Source: Methylobacteriaceae bacterium (GTDB taxonomy: Bacteria; Pseudomonadota; Alphaproteobacteria; Rhizobiales; Beijerinckiaceae). From it: DNA of 44,082 nucleotides. Location of the stretch: contig JAEULW010000104.1 of assembly GCA_016793505.1 (NCBI GenBank), positions 1 to 44,082 on the forward strand, read 5' to 3'. The notes beneath the pieces are model-generated. The model was not told the DNA's origin. It saw only the letters and a list, made by a program, of their open reading frames with translations, and made no database searches. The translations under genes and the position numbers were made by a program. This document shows, in pieces, positions 31,563 to 41,796 of the stretch. How positions within the stretch are numbered: the stretch's first letter is position 1; every line of letters starts with the position of its first letter.

Positions 31563-32504
31563 TCAACGCTGGCTTGCGCGGCCGAGATGGCAGATCGCCT
31601 CGCCCGGTTTCGCCGCGGCGTTGGGAAAGATGACAAAGCCGTCGAATGGCGCGGTCACCGGCGCGCCGCCGGCGCGGCGGCCGATCACCTCGCCGGCGGC
31701 GATGCGGTCGGCGGTGCGGCGGACGCCCTCGAGCCGGTCGCCCGGGGCCTCGCAGAGGATCGTCTCGCACATGTGGATGATCGTTGCAGCGCGCGGCGGC
31801 GGGGCCGGCGCGTCGATCAGGCGCAGATGCGCCAGCGTCGCGCGGATCGCAGTCTCGCCGATCGCCGGGGCGACGGGATCGTCGTGCCGGCCGCATTCGA
31901 GCGTCACGGCGTAGCCGCCGGCAAAGCGCATGAACTCCGTCGTGCCATAGCCCTCGGTGACGGCGAGCGGCGGCAGGTCGAGCCGATTGCGCGCGGCGAT
32001 CAGCTTCTCGTAGGTCTCGAGCCAGCCGTGGATCAGCACGTCGACGCCGAGGCGCGTCGCCAGCGCGTGTTCGGCGGCGGCCTGCGCGAAAGGCTCGCGC
32101 GCGCCGTCGTTGTCGTCGGGTCCATAGAAGGCGAAGGGTGGGCCCTCGCCCTTGAAGGAATGGATGTCGAGCAGCGCGTCGTGGTCGCGCAGCAGCGCGC
32201 AGAGGCGGTTGCCGACGCGATCCTCGAAATCCAGCGGCAGCGGCTTTTCGCGCAGGTCGCGATTGAGGTTGCGGTCGCCTTCGCGGGTCGCGAGGCGAAA
32301 CGCTTTGGGATTGGCGACAGGCACGAAGGTGACGAGGCCGCGCGTGATGCGCAACATGCCGTCGCGGATGTCGCCGACGACGCGGGCGATCGCCGTCGGT
32401 CCGCAGGTCTCGTCGCCATGCACCGCGCCGAGCACGATCAGGCGCGGTCCGGGCGCATAGCCGGCGAAGGTGACGCTTTCGAGCGGGCGCTCCGGCGCGG
32501 TCAT
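31563..32504 (-). CDS. M14-family succinylglutamate desuccinylase/aspartoacylase-like deacylase
   Basis: This 313-residue zinc hydrolase splits an amide bond. The metal and catalytic motifs are 'VLGAVHGDETCGPTAI' (His and Glu ligands), 'ALLDIHSFKG' (second His) and 'AVTLECGRHDD' (catalytic Glu), and the C-terminal beta domain 'GAPVTAPFDGFVIFPNAAAKPGEAICHLG' is typical of AstE/aspartoacylase-like proteins. The start overlaps the stop of the upstream ABC ATPase gene (ATGA), so it is co-expressed with the importer and likely acts on what it brings in. Natural substrates are N-acyl amino acids; the exact one is unknown. Confidence 0.87.
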   Translation of the reverse strand: MTAPERPLESVTFAGYAPGPRLIVLGAVHGDETCGPTAIARVVGDIRDGMLRITRGLVTFVPVANPKAFRLATREGDRNLNRDLREKPLPLDFEDRVGNRLCALLRDHDALLDIHSFKGEGPPFAFYGPDDNDGAREPFAQAAAEHALATRLGVDVLIHGWLETYEKLIAARNRLDLPPLAVTEGYGTTEFMRFAGGYAVTLECGRHDDPVAPAIGETAIRATLAHLRLIDAPAPPPRAATIIHMCETILCEAPGDRLEGVRRTADRIAAGEVIGRRAGGAPVTAPFDGFVIFPNAAAKPGEAICHLGRASQR

Positions 32505-33482
32505 GCGGTCTCTCCAGCGGGCGCGAGCTCGGCGGCGCGCAGGCAGCGCACGCGATGGCCGGCGGCGATGGTCTCGAGTTGCGGCGCCGGCTCGGCGCGG
32601 CAGGCCTCGCGCGCCTCGGGGCAGCGCGGGTGGAAGCGGCAGCCGGATGGCGGGGCCAACGGGTTCGGCACCTCGCCGGTCATGCGCATCGTCCGCTTCT
32701 TCTCGAAGGGATCGGGAATGGCGGCGATGAGGGCGCGCGTATAGGGGTGGCGGGGCCGGGCGAAGATGTCGCGCCAGTCGCCGGTCTCGACGATGCGGCC
32801 GAGATACATCACCGCGACGCGGTCGCTCATGTGCTCGACGACGCCGAGATCGTGGCTGATCATGATGTAGGACAGGCCGAGCCGCTCTTTCAGGTCGAGC
32901 AGCAGATTGATGATCTGGGCGCGGATCGACACGTCGAGCGCCGACACCGGCTCGTCGAGCACGACGACGCGCGGCTCGAGGATCAGCGCGCGGGCGATGC
33001 CGATGCGCTGGCGCTGGCCGCCGGAAAATTCGTGCGGATAGCGGTCGGCGAGCTCCGGGCGCAGACCGACATGCTTGAGCATCGCCGCGATGCGGTCGTC
33101 GATCTCGCTGCCGGCGACGCCGTGCAGGCGCAGCGGCGCCTCCAGCGTGCGCCGTACGGACTGGCGCGGATTGAGCGACGAATAGGGGTCCTGAAACACC
33201 ATCTGGGCGACGCGGGCGCGGGCCTTGCGGGCGGCGCCGGCGGCCGCGCCCTCGACGCCCTCGACCAGAATGCGACCGCGCGTCGGCGGCTGCAGGCCGA
33301 GCACGGCGAGCGCCAGAGTCGACTTGCCGCAACCGGATTCGCCGACGAGGCCGAGACATTCGCCGCGCGCCAGCGTCAGGTCGACGCCGTCGACGGCGCG
33401 CACCATGCGCGGCGCGCCGAACAGGCCGCCGCCCTGCGGAAAATGCACCGCGAGGTCCTCGATGCGCAGGATGGGCGTCGAC

Positions 33483-33490
<8 letters not shown>
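32501..33490 (-). CDS. Peptide ABC transporter ATPase, DppF/OppF type
   Basis: This 329-residue ATPase powers the importer. It has Walker A '[12 protein letters not shown]', Q-loop '[16 protein letters not shown]', signature '[15 protein letters not shown]', Walker B '[13 protein letters not shown]', the H-loop '[12 protein letters not shown]', and the C-terminal Cys-rich oligopeptide domain '[17 protein letters not shown]', which binds a 4Fe-4S cluster in some members. It overlaps the DppD-type gene by 8 bases and the M14 gene by 4. Substrate is not determined by this subunit. Confidence 0.95.
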
Positions 33491-34456
<966 letters not shown>

Positions 34457-34460
<4 letters not shown>

Positions 34461-35278
34461 CGCGCCCGCGCCTCCGACTGCGGATCGAGAATGTCGCGCA
34501 GCCCGTCGCCGAGCAGGTTGAGGCCGAGCACGGTGACGAAGATGGCGAGGCCTGGGAAGACCGACACCCAGGGCGCGGTGGTGATCTGGTCGCGTGCGTC
34601 GGACAGCATCGAGCCCCAGCTCGGGAAGGGCGGGCGGATGCCGAGGCCAAGGAAGGACAGGGCCGCCTCGGCCAGCACCGCGCCGCCCATGCCGAGCGTG
34701 CCGATGACGATGATCGGGCCCAGAATGTTGGGCAGGATCTGCGTCAGCATGATGCGCAGATCGCCATAGCCGAGAATGCGCGCGGCCTGGACATAGCCGA
34801 GATTCTTCAAGGACAGAGTCGAGGCGCGCGACAGGCGGCAGGTGTAGGACCAGTTGGTCAGGCCGAGGGCGATCAGCAGGCTGGTCAGCCCCGGGCTGAG
34901 GATCGCCATGATGGCGAGCGCGAAGACGAGGCTCGGGATCGCCAGCATCATGTTGGTGAGGCCGGAGACGACATCGTCCCACCAGCCGCCCCAGTAGCCG
35001 GCGGACATGCCGAGGGCGACGCCGATCACCGTGTTGATCAGCTGCGACAGCACGCCGACGGTGAGCGAGATGCGCGCGCCGTAGAGGACGCGCGAGTAGA
35101 TGTCGCGGCCCTGGCCGTCGGCGCCGAACCAGAATTCGGCGCCGGGCGGCAGTTCGGCGTTCATCAGATTGGCGTCCATCACCGGATCGGTGTGGGCGAG
35201 CCAGGGCGCCAGCGCGCCGGCGGCGACCACCGTGGCGAACAGCGCGCCGCCGATCCACAGATTGGCGCGGAATTTCAT
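34457..35278 (-). CDS. Peptide ABC transporter permease, DppC type
   Basis: This 273-residue inner-membrane permease has an N-terminal helix '[22 protein letters not shown]', the DppC-type segment '[24 protein letters not shown]', and the EAA loop '[22 protein letters not shown]' that contacts the ATPases. Five to six helices are predicted. It follows the DppB-type gene by 13 bases. Function in the importer is certain; ligand is open. Confidence 0.94.
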
Positions 35279-35291
35279 GCGCGCGCCCCGC

Positions 35292-36227
35292 TCATGTGTA
35301 TTTGATCCGCGGGTCGATCATCGCGCAGAGCACGTCGACGACGAGATTGATGACGAGGAAGATCAGCACGATCGTCAGGATGCAGCCCTGCACCACGGGA
35401 ATGTCGCGCAGGCTGACGCTGTCGACCAGCAGCGAGCCGAGGCCGGGCCAGGAGAACAGTTTCTCCACCACCACCGCCTGGCCGATCACCGAGCCGAACT
35501 GCAGGCCGACCGTGGTCAGCACGATGACCAGCGCATTGCGCGTCAGATGCCAGCGCACGACGCGCGACTCGCTCATGCCCTTGGAGCGCGCGGTGCGGAC
35601 GAAGTCGGCGTTCATGATCTCGAGCACCGAGGCGCGCGTGGTGCGCGCCAGCAGGGCGAGCGGCGAGACGCCGAGGGCGACCGCCGGCAGCACGAGATGC
35701 TTCAGCCCGCCGTCGCCGTAGCCGAACGAGGGGAACCAGCCGAGCTTCAGCGCGAACAGATACATCAGCATCAGGCCGAGCCAGAATTTCGGCAGCGACA
35801 GGCCGGAGACGGCGGCGACCATCGACACCGAGTCGAGCAGGCTGCCCGGCCGCATCGCCGCCAGGAAGCCGAGCGGCACGCCGACGACGATCGCAAACAG
35901 CATCGAGGCGATGGCGAGCTGCGCGCTCGGCCACAGCCGCTCGGCGATCACGCCTGTCACCGGCTGGCGGGTGCGGAACGAAGAGCCGAGATCGAATTGC
36001 GCGAGCTGGCCGACATAGCGGGCAAAGCGCACATGCAACGGATCGGACAGGCCGAGCTCGCGATTCATCCGCGCCATCACGTCGGCGTCGAGCACGGCCT
36101 TGCCGTCGTCGCCGAGGGACGAGGCGAAACTGCCCGGAATGACGCTGAACAGGATGAAGATCACACCCGCCACGGCGAGCAGGATCGGGATCGTCTGGAT
36201 CAGCCGGCGCGCGAGATAGGCGAGCAT
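35292..36227 (-). CDS. Peptide ABC transporter permease, DppB type
   Basis: The 311 residues start with 'MLAYLARRLIQTIPILLAVAGVIFILF', the usual DppB/GsiC N-terminus, and contain 'DPLHVRFARYVGQLAQFDLGSSFRT', the loop 'FVRTARSKGMSESRVVRWHLTRNAL' that binds the ATPases, and 'VEKLFSWPGLGSLLVDSVSLRDIPVVQG'. Six helices are predicted. It is 46 bases after the binding-protein gene, a gap that holds a long hairpin. Confidence 0.94.
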   Translation of the reverse strand: MLAYLARRLIQTIPILLAVAGVIFILFSVIPGSFASSLGDDGKAVLDADVMARMNRELGLSDPLHVRFARYVGQLAQFDLGSSFRTRQPVTGVIAERLWPSAQLAIASMLFAIVVGVPLGFLAAMRPGSLLDSVSMVAAVSGLSLPKFWLGLMLMYLFALKLGWFPSFGYGDGGLKHLVLPAVALGVSPLALLARTTRASVLEIMNADFVRTARSKGMSESRVVRWHLTRNALVIVLTTVGLQFGSVIGQAVVVEKLFSWPGLGSLLVDSVSLRDIPVVQGCILTIVLIFLVINLVVDVLCAMIDPRIKYT

Positions 36228-36235
36228 GGTGGATG

Positions 36236-36266
36236 GGGCGCACGCCGCGGCGAGCGGCGCGCGCCC
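36236..36266. other. Intercistronic hairpin between the ABC binding protein and DppB-type permease
   Basis: Bases 36236-36248 and 36254-36266 are reverse complements at 12 of 13 positions with a 5-base loop. It directly follows the stop codon of the binding-protein gene. The same arrangement occurs after napA and after the TRAP binding protein. Confidence 0.55.
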
Positions 36267-36273
36267 GGCTCCG

Positions 36274-37857
36274 TCACTTGGCGGGCGAGGTCTCGTCGAC
36301 CCACAGATCCTCGTAATACTGGATCGCCAGCTCCGTGGCGTTGGCCTGCAGGCCGTGCAGCCACGGCTGATAGGCCATCACCGCCTTGTTGTAGTTGAAG
36401 AACCAGACCGGCGCGTCCTCCTGCAGGATGCGGTTGACCTGCTTCAGCGCGGCGATGCGCTTGCCCTGATCGTCGGTCGCGCCCGCCTCGTCGAGCAGCT
36501 TGTCAACCTGCGGATTGTTGTAGAGCACGTAGTTGCAGGCGTTCTGCGGCGTCTTCGAGTGGAAGCATTTGAGCGCCGCATAGGGGTCGGGCCCGGAGGT
36601 GTTCGACCAGATGTAGGCCTGATACTCGCCCTTGCGCACGACCTCCGACAGCACCGTGCCCTCGACCGGCTTGATCTTCACCTTGATCCCGACCCTGGCG
36701 AGCATCGGGATCACCGCCTCGACGATCGGCACGCCCCAGCTTTCATTGGCGCTGGCGGTCCATTCGAATTCGAAGCCGTCGGCGTAGCCCGCTTCGGTCA
36801 GCAGCTTCTTGGCCTTGTCCGGATCGAAGGCGTAGGGCTTCAGCGTCTCGTCATAGGCGGGCGAGGAGGTCGGCAGCCAGCTCGTGGCGCGGAACGCCTT
36901 GTCGCGCACCAGGCGCTTGATGATGAGATCGGTGTCGATCGCGTGGTTGATCGCCTGACGCACGCGCTTGTCGGCGAAGGGCTTGAAGGTCGGGTTCATG
37001 CCCATGTTGCGGGTGAAGACCTCGGCGACCTCGAGAATGTTCTTCGACAGGTTCGCGTCGGCCTTGTAGGCGACGTATTGCGCCGGTCCGAGGATCGAGG
37101 CGTCGATCTCCCTGTTGCGGAAGGCGACGTCGCGCGCCGCCGCTTCGCCCATGATCGAGATGACGAAGCGGTCGGCATAGGGCTTGCCGGGCTTGTAGAA
37201 CTTCTCCCAGCGTTCGCCGGCCATGCGCGAGCCGGGCACGTATTCGGTGAACTTGAACGGGCCGAGGCCGATCGGCTTGGCCTGGAAGCTCTCCTTCTCC
37301 GCCTCGTCGGCGGGATAGATCGACAGATAGGAGTTCATGAAGCCGAAGCCCGGCTCGATCTTCTCCTTGAACGTGATCTCGACGGTGAAGTCGTCGATCT
37401 TCTTCAGCCCCTCGATCGTCTTGGCCTCGCCCTTCTGGTAGGCCTCGGCGCCCTTGATGTCGCGCACGTAGCGCGAACCGGGATAGGCGACCTTCGGGCT
37501 CATGATGCGGGTGAAGGTGTAGATCACGTCGTCGGCCTTCAGCTGCCGGCCGTGATGGAAATAGGCGTCCTGGCGCAGCTTGAAGGTGTGGGTCATGCCG
37601 TCGGCGGAGGCGGTGACCGAAGTCGCGAGCTCCGGCACTGGCTTGTTGGCGACGGAATCCCAGTTGTAGAGCTGGCGATGGATCGCCTTGGCCCACAGCT
37701 CGTCCTGCGTGCGGTTGGAGGTGTGGATGTCCATGTTGGCGAAGGTCGAGCCGTAGGGCGCGGTGTAGCGGATCGTGCCGCCCTTGCGCGGCGTCTGCGC
37801 CTCAGCGGCGAAGGCCGCGAGCGAGATAGTGGCGACGAGCGCCAGTCTTGCGAGCAT
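36274..37857 (-). CDS. Peptide/solute ABC transporter family 5 binding protein
   Basis: This 527-residue periplasmic protein has a Sec signal (MLARLALVATISLAAFAAEA) and the SBP family 5 pattern: 'KGGTIRYTAPYGSTFANMDIH', 'HTFKLRQDAYFHHGRQLKADDVIYTFTRI', 'FKPFADKRVRQAINHAIDTDLI' and 'AYIWSNTSGPDPYAALKC'. Family members bind di- or oligopeptides, opines, nickel or glutathione. The presence of MlrC-like, M14 and amidohydrolase genes around it argues for an amide-containing organic compound. A GGGAG ribosome site precedes the start. It is the first gene of the dpp-like set after a 96-base gap. Confidence 0.93.
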   Translation of the reverse strand: MLARLALVATISLAAFAAEAQTPRKGGTIRYTAPYGSTFANMDIHTSNRTQDELWAKAIHRQLYNWDSVANKPVPELATSVTASADGMTHTFKLRQDAYFHHGRQLKADDVIYTFTRIMSPKVAYPGSRYVRDIKGAEAYQKGEAKTIEGLKKIDDFTVEITFKEKIEPGFGFMNSYLSIYPADEAEKESFQAKPIGLGPFKFTEYVPGSRMAGERWEKFYKPGKPYADRFVISIMGEAAARDVAFRNREIDASILGPAQYVAYKADANLSKNILEVAEVFTRNMGMNPTFKPFADKRVRQAINHAIDTDLIIKRLVRDKAFRATSWLPTSSPAYDETLKPYAFDPDKAKKLLTEAGYADGFEFEWTASANESWGVPIVEAVIPMLARVGIKVKIKPVEGTVLSEVVRKGEYQAYIWSNTSGPDPYAALKCFHSKTPQNACNYVLYNNPQVDKLLDEAGATDDQGKRIAALKQVNRILQEDAPVWFFNYNKAVMAYQPWLHGLQANATELAIQYYEDLWVDETSPAK

Positions 37858-37953
37858 CGAATGTCTCCCTGCCGTCCGGACGCGGTTCGCCCGCGCGCTG
37901 GGAAGGATGCTAGCGGGTTTTTCGCGCTTGTCTCCCCCCGGCGCGCAGGGGCG

Positions 37954-39579
37954 TCATGCGGCGCGGTCGTAGACGACTCGCCCGCCGAGGATCGTCAGGT
38001 CGCAGCGCGTGTCGGTCAGGATATCGTGCGGCGTCGCGGTCAGGAGATCGCGCGAGAAGACCGCGACATCGGCGAGCAGGCCGGGGGCGAGGCGGCCCTT
38101 GATCGCCTCCTGCTTCTGCGAGAAGGCGCCGAACTCGGTATAGGCCTGCAGGGCTTCGTCGATGGTGACGCACTGGCGCGCGTCCATCACCGTGCCGCGC
38201 CATGTCTTTCGGGTCAGCATGGCGTGGAAATTCGGGAACGGGTCGGGATCGCAGACCGGCGCGTCGGAGCCGGTCGAGGGTTTCAGGCCGAGATCGAACC
38301 ACGTCCGGAACGGATAGCTCGGCAGGGCGCGCTCGGGGCCGAGCACCTCGACATAGGCGTCGCCGAAATCATGGATGAAGGCCTGTTGCGGGCAGGGATA
38401 GATGCCGGCCTTCACCATGCGCGCGTGCTGGGCCGGCGTCGAAAAGCCGCAATGCTCGACGCGGTGCCTGCGGTCGGGATCGGGGTTGGCGGCGAGCGCC
38501 TTTTCGTAGGCGGTGATCAGCTGTTCGATCGCCGCATCGCCGATGGCGTGGCAGACGAGCTGGAAGCCGAGATCGTGCGCCTGCCGCACCATGCGCTCGA
38601 GTTTTTCGTCCTCGAGCATCTTCACGCCGAAATTGGCCGGCTCGCCGAGATAGGGCTGCGTCATCCAGGCGGTGCGCCCCCCGGCCGAGCCGTCGAGGAA
38701 ATATTTGACGCCGCCGACCGTCAGCATGTCGTCGCCGACTCCGGCGAGGAGGCCCGCCTCGACGCATTGCGGCACGATGCTGCGCCCCTCGTCGCCGAGC
38801 AGAGCGAGCCAGGTGCGCACCGGCAGGCGGCCGTCGCGGCGGGCGACATGGTAGGCGGCGATCTCGCGGAAGCCGGCGCGCATCCCCGCCGCCGCCTCCA
38901 TGCAACTGGTGATGCCGTAGGACAGGAGATAGCGCCCGCCGCGCTCGATCGCGGCGACGAGTTCGTCGTCGGTCGGCGCAGGCAGGATTTTCTGGATCGG
39001 CGCGCGGGCGTTCTCGGCGAGCAGGCCGGTGAGGCGGCCGCCGGCGCGTTCGATGAAGCCGCCCTCCGGCGTCGCCGAATTCTCGTCGATCCCCGCCAGC
39101 GCCAGCGCCCGCGAATTGACGATCGAGACGTGGCCGCAGGCGCGCACCAGCATCGCCGGATGGTCGGGGACGGCGCGGTCGAGATCGTCGCGCGTCGGAT
39201 GCCGGCCGGTGTCGAGCTTGGTCTGGTCGTAGCCGCGCGCCAGCACCCAGCCGCCGGGCGGCGTCGCGCCGGCGCGGGCGGCGAGGCGGCCGAGCAGGGC
39301 GTCGAGCGTCGGGGCTTTTTCGGGCCGCGCGTCGACCCAGTCCATGTTGAGGCCGAGCGGGATAAGATGCAGATGCGAGTCGTTGAGGCCGGGCGTCGCC
39401 AGACGCCCGTCGAGTTCGACGACGCGGGTGCGCCTGCCGATCAGCGGCGCGATCTCGGCTTCCTCGCCGCTCGCCAGCACGCGGCCGCCCCAGATCGCCA
39501 GGGCGCGGGCGACGCCTTCGGCGCGGCCCCGCCAGATCGGGCCGCCGCGCAGGACGATGTCGGCTTCGACGATGGCCAT
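37954..39579 (-). CDS. YtcJ-like metal-dependent amidohydrolase
   Basis: This 541-residue enzyme belongs to the amidohydrolase family 3. The metal ligands are visible as 'LNDSHLHLIPLG' (HXH), 'GGVKYFLDGSAGGRTA', 'QLVCHAIGDAAIEQL' (His), 'HRVEHCGF' (His) and 'PSTGSDAPVCDPDPF' (Asp), and the beta-sandwich ends with 'GLLADVAVFSRDLL'. Such enzymes hydrolyse exocyclic or cyclic amide bonds, including N-acyl and formamide-type substrates. The start has GGAGACGA upstream; a longer frame running into the mlrC gene was rejected. It follows the mlrC-like gene by 14 bases. Confidence 0.9.
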   Translation of the reverse strand: MAIVEADIVLRGGPIWRGRAEGVARALAIWGGRVLASGEEAEIAPLIGRRTRVVELDGRLATPGLNDSHLHLIPLGLNMDWVDARPEKAPTLDALLGRLAARAGATPPGGWVLARGYDQTKLDTGRHPTRDDLDRAVPDHPAMLVRACGHVSIVNSRALALAGIDENSATPEGGFIERAGGRLTGLLAENARAPIQKILPAPTDDELVAAIERGGRYLLSYGITSCMEAAAGMRAGFREIAAYHVARRDGRLPVRTWLALLGDEGRSIVPQCVEAGLLAGVGDDMLTVGGVKYFLDGSAGGRTAWMTQPYLGEPANFGVKMLEDEKLERMVRQAHDLGFQLVCHAIGDAAIEQLITAYEKALAANPDPDRRHRVEHCGFSTPAQHARMVKAGIYPCPQQAFIHDFGDAYVEVLGPERALPSYPFRTWFDLGLKPSTGSDAPVCDPDPFPNFHAMLTRKTWRGTVMDARQCVTIDEALQAYTEFGAFSQKQEAIKGRLAPGLLADVAVFSRDLLTATPHDILTDTRCDLTILGGRVVYDRAA

Positions 39580-39593
39580 GTCTTCGTCTCCGT

Positions 39594-41063
39594 TCAGATG
39601 TCGTCGAGCGGCCAGATCGGCCGGCGGACGCGGCGATAGGGCCGCTCCCTGAAGTTGCGCGTCGACAGGGCGCCGCCGTCGACCTCGATCACTTCGCGGG
39701 CGATCGGCTGGAAGGCGGCCCGGAAATGCTGCATCGACTTGACGAACAGCGTCGCCTTGCGCGTCGGCTCGACGCCGAGCGAGGTGAATTGCGCGAGATC
39801 CGTCGCCTGGCCGTTGTGGGTGATGACGACGATGTCGATCCCGCCGACGCGCAGCAGCGCCGACAGGCCGTAGTTGCGCCAGGCGCCGCCGCCCATCGGC
39901 CCGTGGCAGATGAAGCGGCCGTCGGTGAGCGCGACGACATGGGCGGTCAGGCGCAGCGGGCCGCCGCCCATGCGCGGATCGACCTTGCCGCCGAGATCGA
40001 GCGTCACCTCGGCGCCGGCGCCGGCCGCCGCGGCGGCGCGCGCGGCCTGCGGATCGCAGATCGCGTGGAAGGCGGCGTTCTGCAGGCCGGCCGCTATCGC
40101 CGCCGCCAGAACCCGCGTCGAGTCGCCATAGGCGCCCGAGCCCGGATTGTCGGAATAGTCGGAGATGACCAGCGGCTTGGTCGCCTCCGCCTCGCCGGCC
40201 TTCGCCTGTGCGAGCGCCTCGGCGAGCGGCGTGAAGGCGATGGTCGAGACCTTGCGCAGCTGCCAAATCTCGTCCGCCAGGCGATCGGCGATCGCCTGCG
40301 CGCCGGCGCGATCGTCGGCCGTCACCGCGACCGAGGGGCCGATGTCGTGGACGTCGGCCGAGGAGAATCCGGCCTGGATGCTGACGACATGCGCCTCGCC
40401 GGCCGCCTCGATCTCGTCGGCGCGGCGCAGCATGGTCTGCATCGCCGGCGAGGAATCGCGGCCGCCGTCGAGCGCATAGAGGATCGGCCGGCGGGCGATC
40501 GCCACCTTCGGCGCGATCTCGCCGGCCATGGCGCGGGCGAGCAGCGCGGCGCCCTGGGTGACGCGCTCATACATGTCGACATGCGGATAGGTGCGGTAGG
40601 AGATCAGCGCGTCGGCGTTGTCGGCCATCTCCCGCGTGACGGTGGCGTGCAGGTCGAGCACGACGACGACCGGGACCTTCGGGCCGATCTTTTCGCGCAG
40701 GCGCGCGAGAAGCACGCCCTCGCCGTCGTCGGAGCTTTCCGTCGCCATCGCCCCGTGCAGATGCAGAAGGGCGCCGTCGATCCCGTCGGCTGCGGCGAGC
40801 ATGTCCTGGCAGACCGCGTCGAAAGCGTCGTCGGCGACGCGGCCCGAGGGATTGGCGCGCGTCGCGACGGGGTGGATCAGCGTCCAGCCGTAGCGCGCTC
40901 CCGCGTCGAAGGCGGCGCCCATCGCGGTATGCGTGCCGCGCAGGGCGCGCGCTACGTCCTCGCCGCGCGACCAGCCGCCCGCCTCGAATGCGGCGCGATC
41001 CGTTGGCTGCACCGAAAACGTGTTGGTCTCGTGCAGGAATTCGGCGATCAGCACCCGCGCCAT
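39594..41063 (-). CDS. MlrC-like M81-family metallopeptidase
   Basis: This 489-residue protein belongs to the M81 (microcystinase C) family. Zinc ligands are expected in 'VVVVLDLHATVTREM' (Asp, His) and 'YRTYPHVDMYERV' (His), both present; other family segments are 'IAEFLHETNTFS', 'ALLHLHGAMATES' and 'DYSDNPGSGAYGDSTRVLAAAI'. MlrC cleaves linearised microcystin, but most family members occur in bacteria with no link to that toxin and probably act on other linear peptides or amides. Next to a peptide importer it is likely part of a uptake-and-breakdown unit. The ATG at 41063 gives the standard N-terminus. Confidence 0.9.
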   Translation of the reverse strand: MARVLIAEFLHETNTFSVQPTDRAAFEAGGWSRGEDVARALRGTHTAMGAAFDAGARYGWTLIHPVATRANPSGRVADDAFDAVCQDMLAAADGIDGALLHLHGAMATESSDDGEGVLLARLREKIGPKVPVVVVLDLHATVTREMADNADALISYRTYPHVDMYERVTQGAALLARAMAGEIAPKVAIARRPILYALDGGRDSSPAMQTMLRRADEIEAAGEAHVVSIQAGFSSADVHDIGPSVAVTADDRAGAQAIADRLADEIWQLRKVSTIAFTPLAEALAQAKAGEAEATKPLVISDYSDNPGSGAYGDSTRVLAAAIAAGLQNAAFHAICDPQAARAAAAAGAGAEVTLDLGGKVDPRMGGGPLRLTAHVVALTDGRFICHGPMGGGAWRNYGLSALLRVGGIDIVVITHNGQATDLAQFTSLGVEPTRKATLFVKSMQHFRAAFQPIAREVIEVDGGALSTRNFRERPYRRVRRPIWPLDDI

Positions 41064-41157
41064 GAACCGTCTCCGCCCGTTCCGGGCCGGATCATCGGCG
41101 AAGCGGCGCGGCGACGCCAGCCCGGGCGCGGCATGCGGGGCATGCGCGACGCCCGCC

Positions 41158-41796
41158 TCACCAGCGCAGCAGGCGGGCGGCGAGCAGCGCGCCGAGGCCG
41201 GAGACGGCGAGGGCGGCGAGCGAATACCAGGCAAGGACGAACAGCGGGCTGTCGTCGGTGCAGTGCGTGGCGTAGACCGCCGCCGCGACGCCTGCCGCGG
41301 CGAGGCCGGCGAAGGCGCCGGCGCGGGCCGGCCGCTCCGGCGCGCCGGCGCGCAGCGCCGCCAGCAGGGCGGCGAGCGGGACGAGCGCCATCAACGGGAT
41401 CAGCGTCAGGCAATAGACGGCGTTGGTTCCGATCAGCCGGCGCGGCCAGCCCGCGGGGCCGAGCGCGGCGAACTCCCAGGCGATCCAAAGCGCCAGCGCC
41501 GCCAGCGCGGCGGCGAGCGGCAGGGCCGCCGCGCCGGGCCGCGCGCCCGGCGCCGACAGGCGCAGCGCCAGAGCGAGGCCGCCGCCGGCGGCGAGCGCGG
41601 CGACGCCCATCTTCAATCCGGTCGCCACCGCCGCCGAGGGCAGGGCGATGTCGTGGCGGACGCCGACAAGAATCAGAAACATCAGTCCGATCAGGGCCGC
41701 CGCCGGCGCCAGCGCCATCAGGGCGCGGCCGGAGAGCGGCCGGGCCGCCTGCGGCGGATCGGCGGCGAGCGCGGCGATCAGGTCGTCAGTGCGCAT
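41158..41796 (-). CDS. nrsF: NrsF-like membrane anti-sigma factor (DUF1109)
   Basis: This 212-residue protein has six predicted membrane helices after a short polar N-terminus ('[22 protein letters not shown]'), the DUF1109 layout. In Caulobacter NrsF holds SigF inactive at the membrane and two cysteines, Cys131 and Cys181 as I recall, are needed for signal response. Here Cys129 ('NAVYCLTLI') and Cys179 ('ATHCTDDSP') have the same 50-residue spacing, and there are no other cysteines. The start overlaps the sigF end by 11 bases, so sigma and anti-sigma are made together. The likely signal is copper, chromate or thiol stress. Confidence 0.88.
   Translation of the reverse strand: MRTDDLIAALAADPPQAARPLSGRALMALAPAAALIGLMFLILVGVRHDIALPSAAVATGLKMGVAALAAGGGLALALRLSAPGARPGAAALPLAAALAALALWIAWEFAALGPAGWPRRLIGTNAVYCLTLIPLMALVPLAALLAALRAGAPERPARAGAFAGLAAAGVAAAVYATHCTDDSPLFVLAWYSLAALAVSGLGALLAARLLRW

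Noticed and set aside
36226-39639. Very long plus-strand open frame (over 1,100 codons) opposite the ABC binding protein and amidohydrolase genes
   Set aside because: The minus strand here encodes full, motif-complete proteins with ribosome sites. The plus-strand translation is an Arg/Gly/Ala/Asp-rich shadow with no recognisable domain, as expected in GC-rich DNA.
39594-41063. Calling the M81 gene a microcystin-degrading mlrC
   Set aside because: The mlrA, mlrB and mlrD genes are not present, and most M81 proteins occur outside microcystin degraders.
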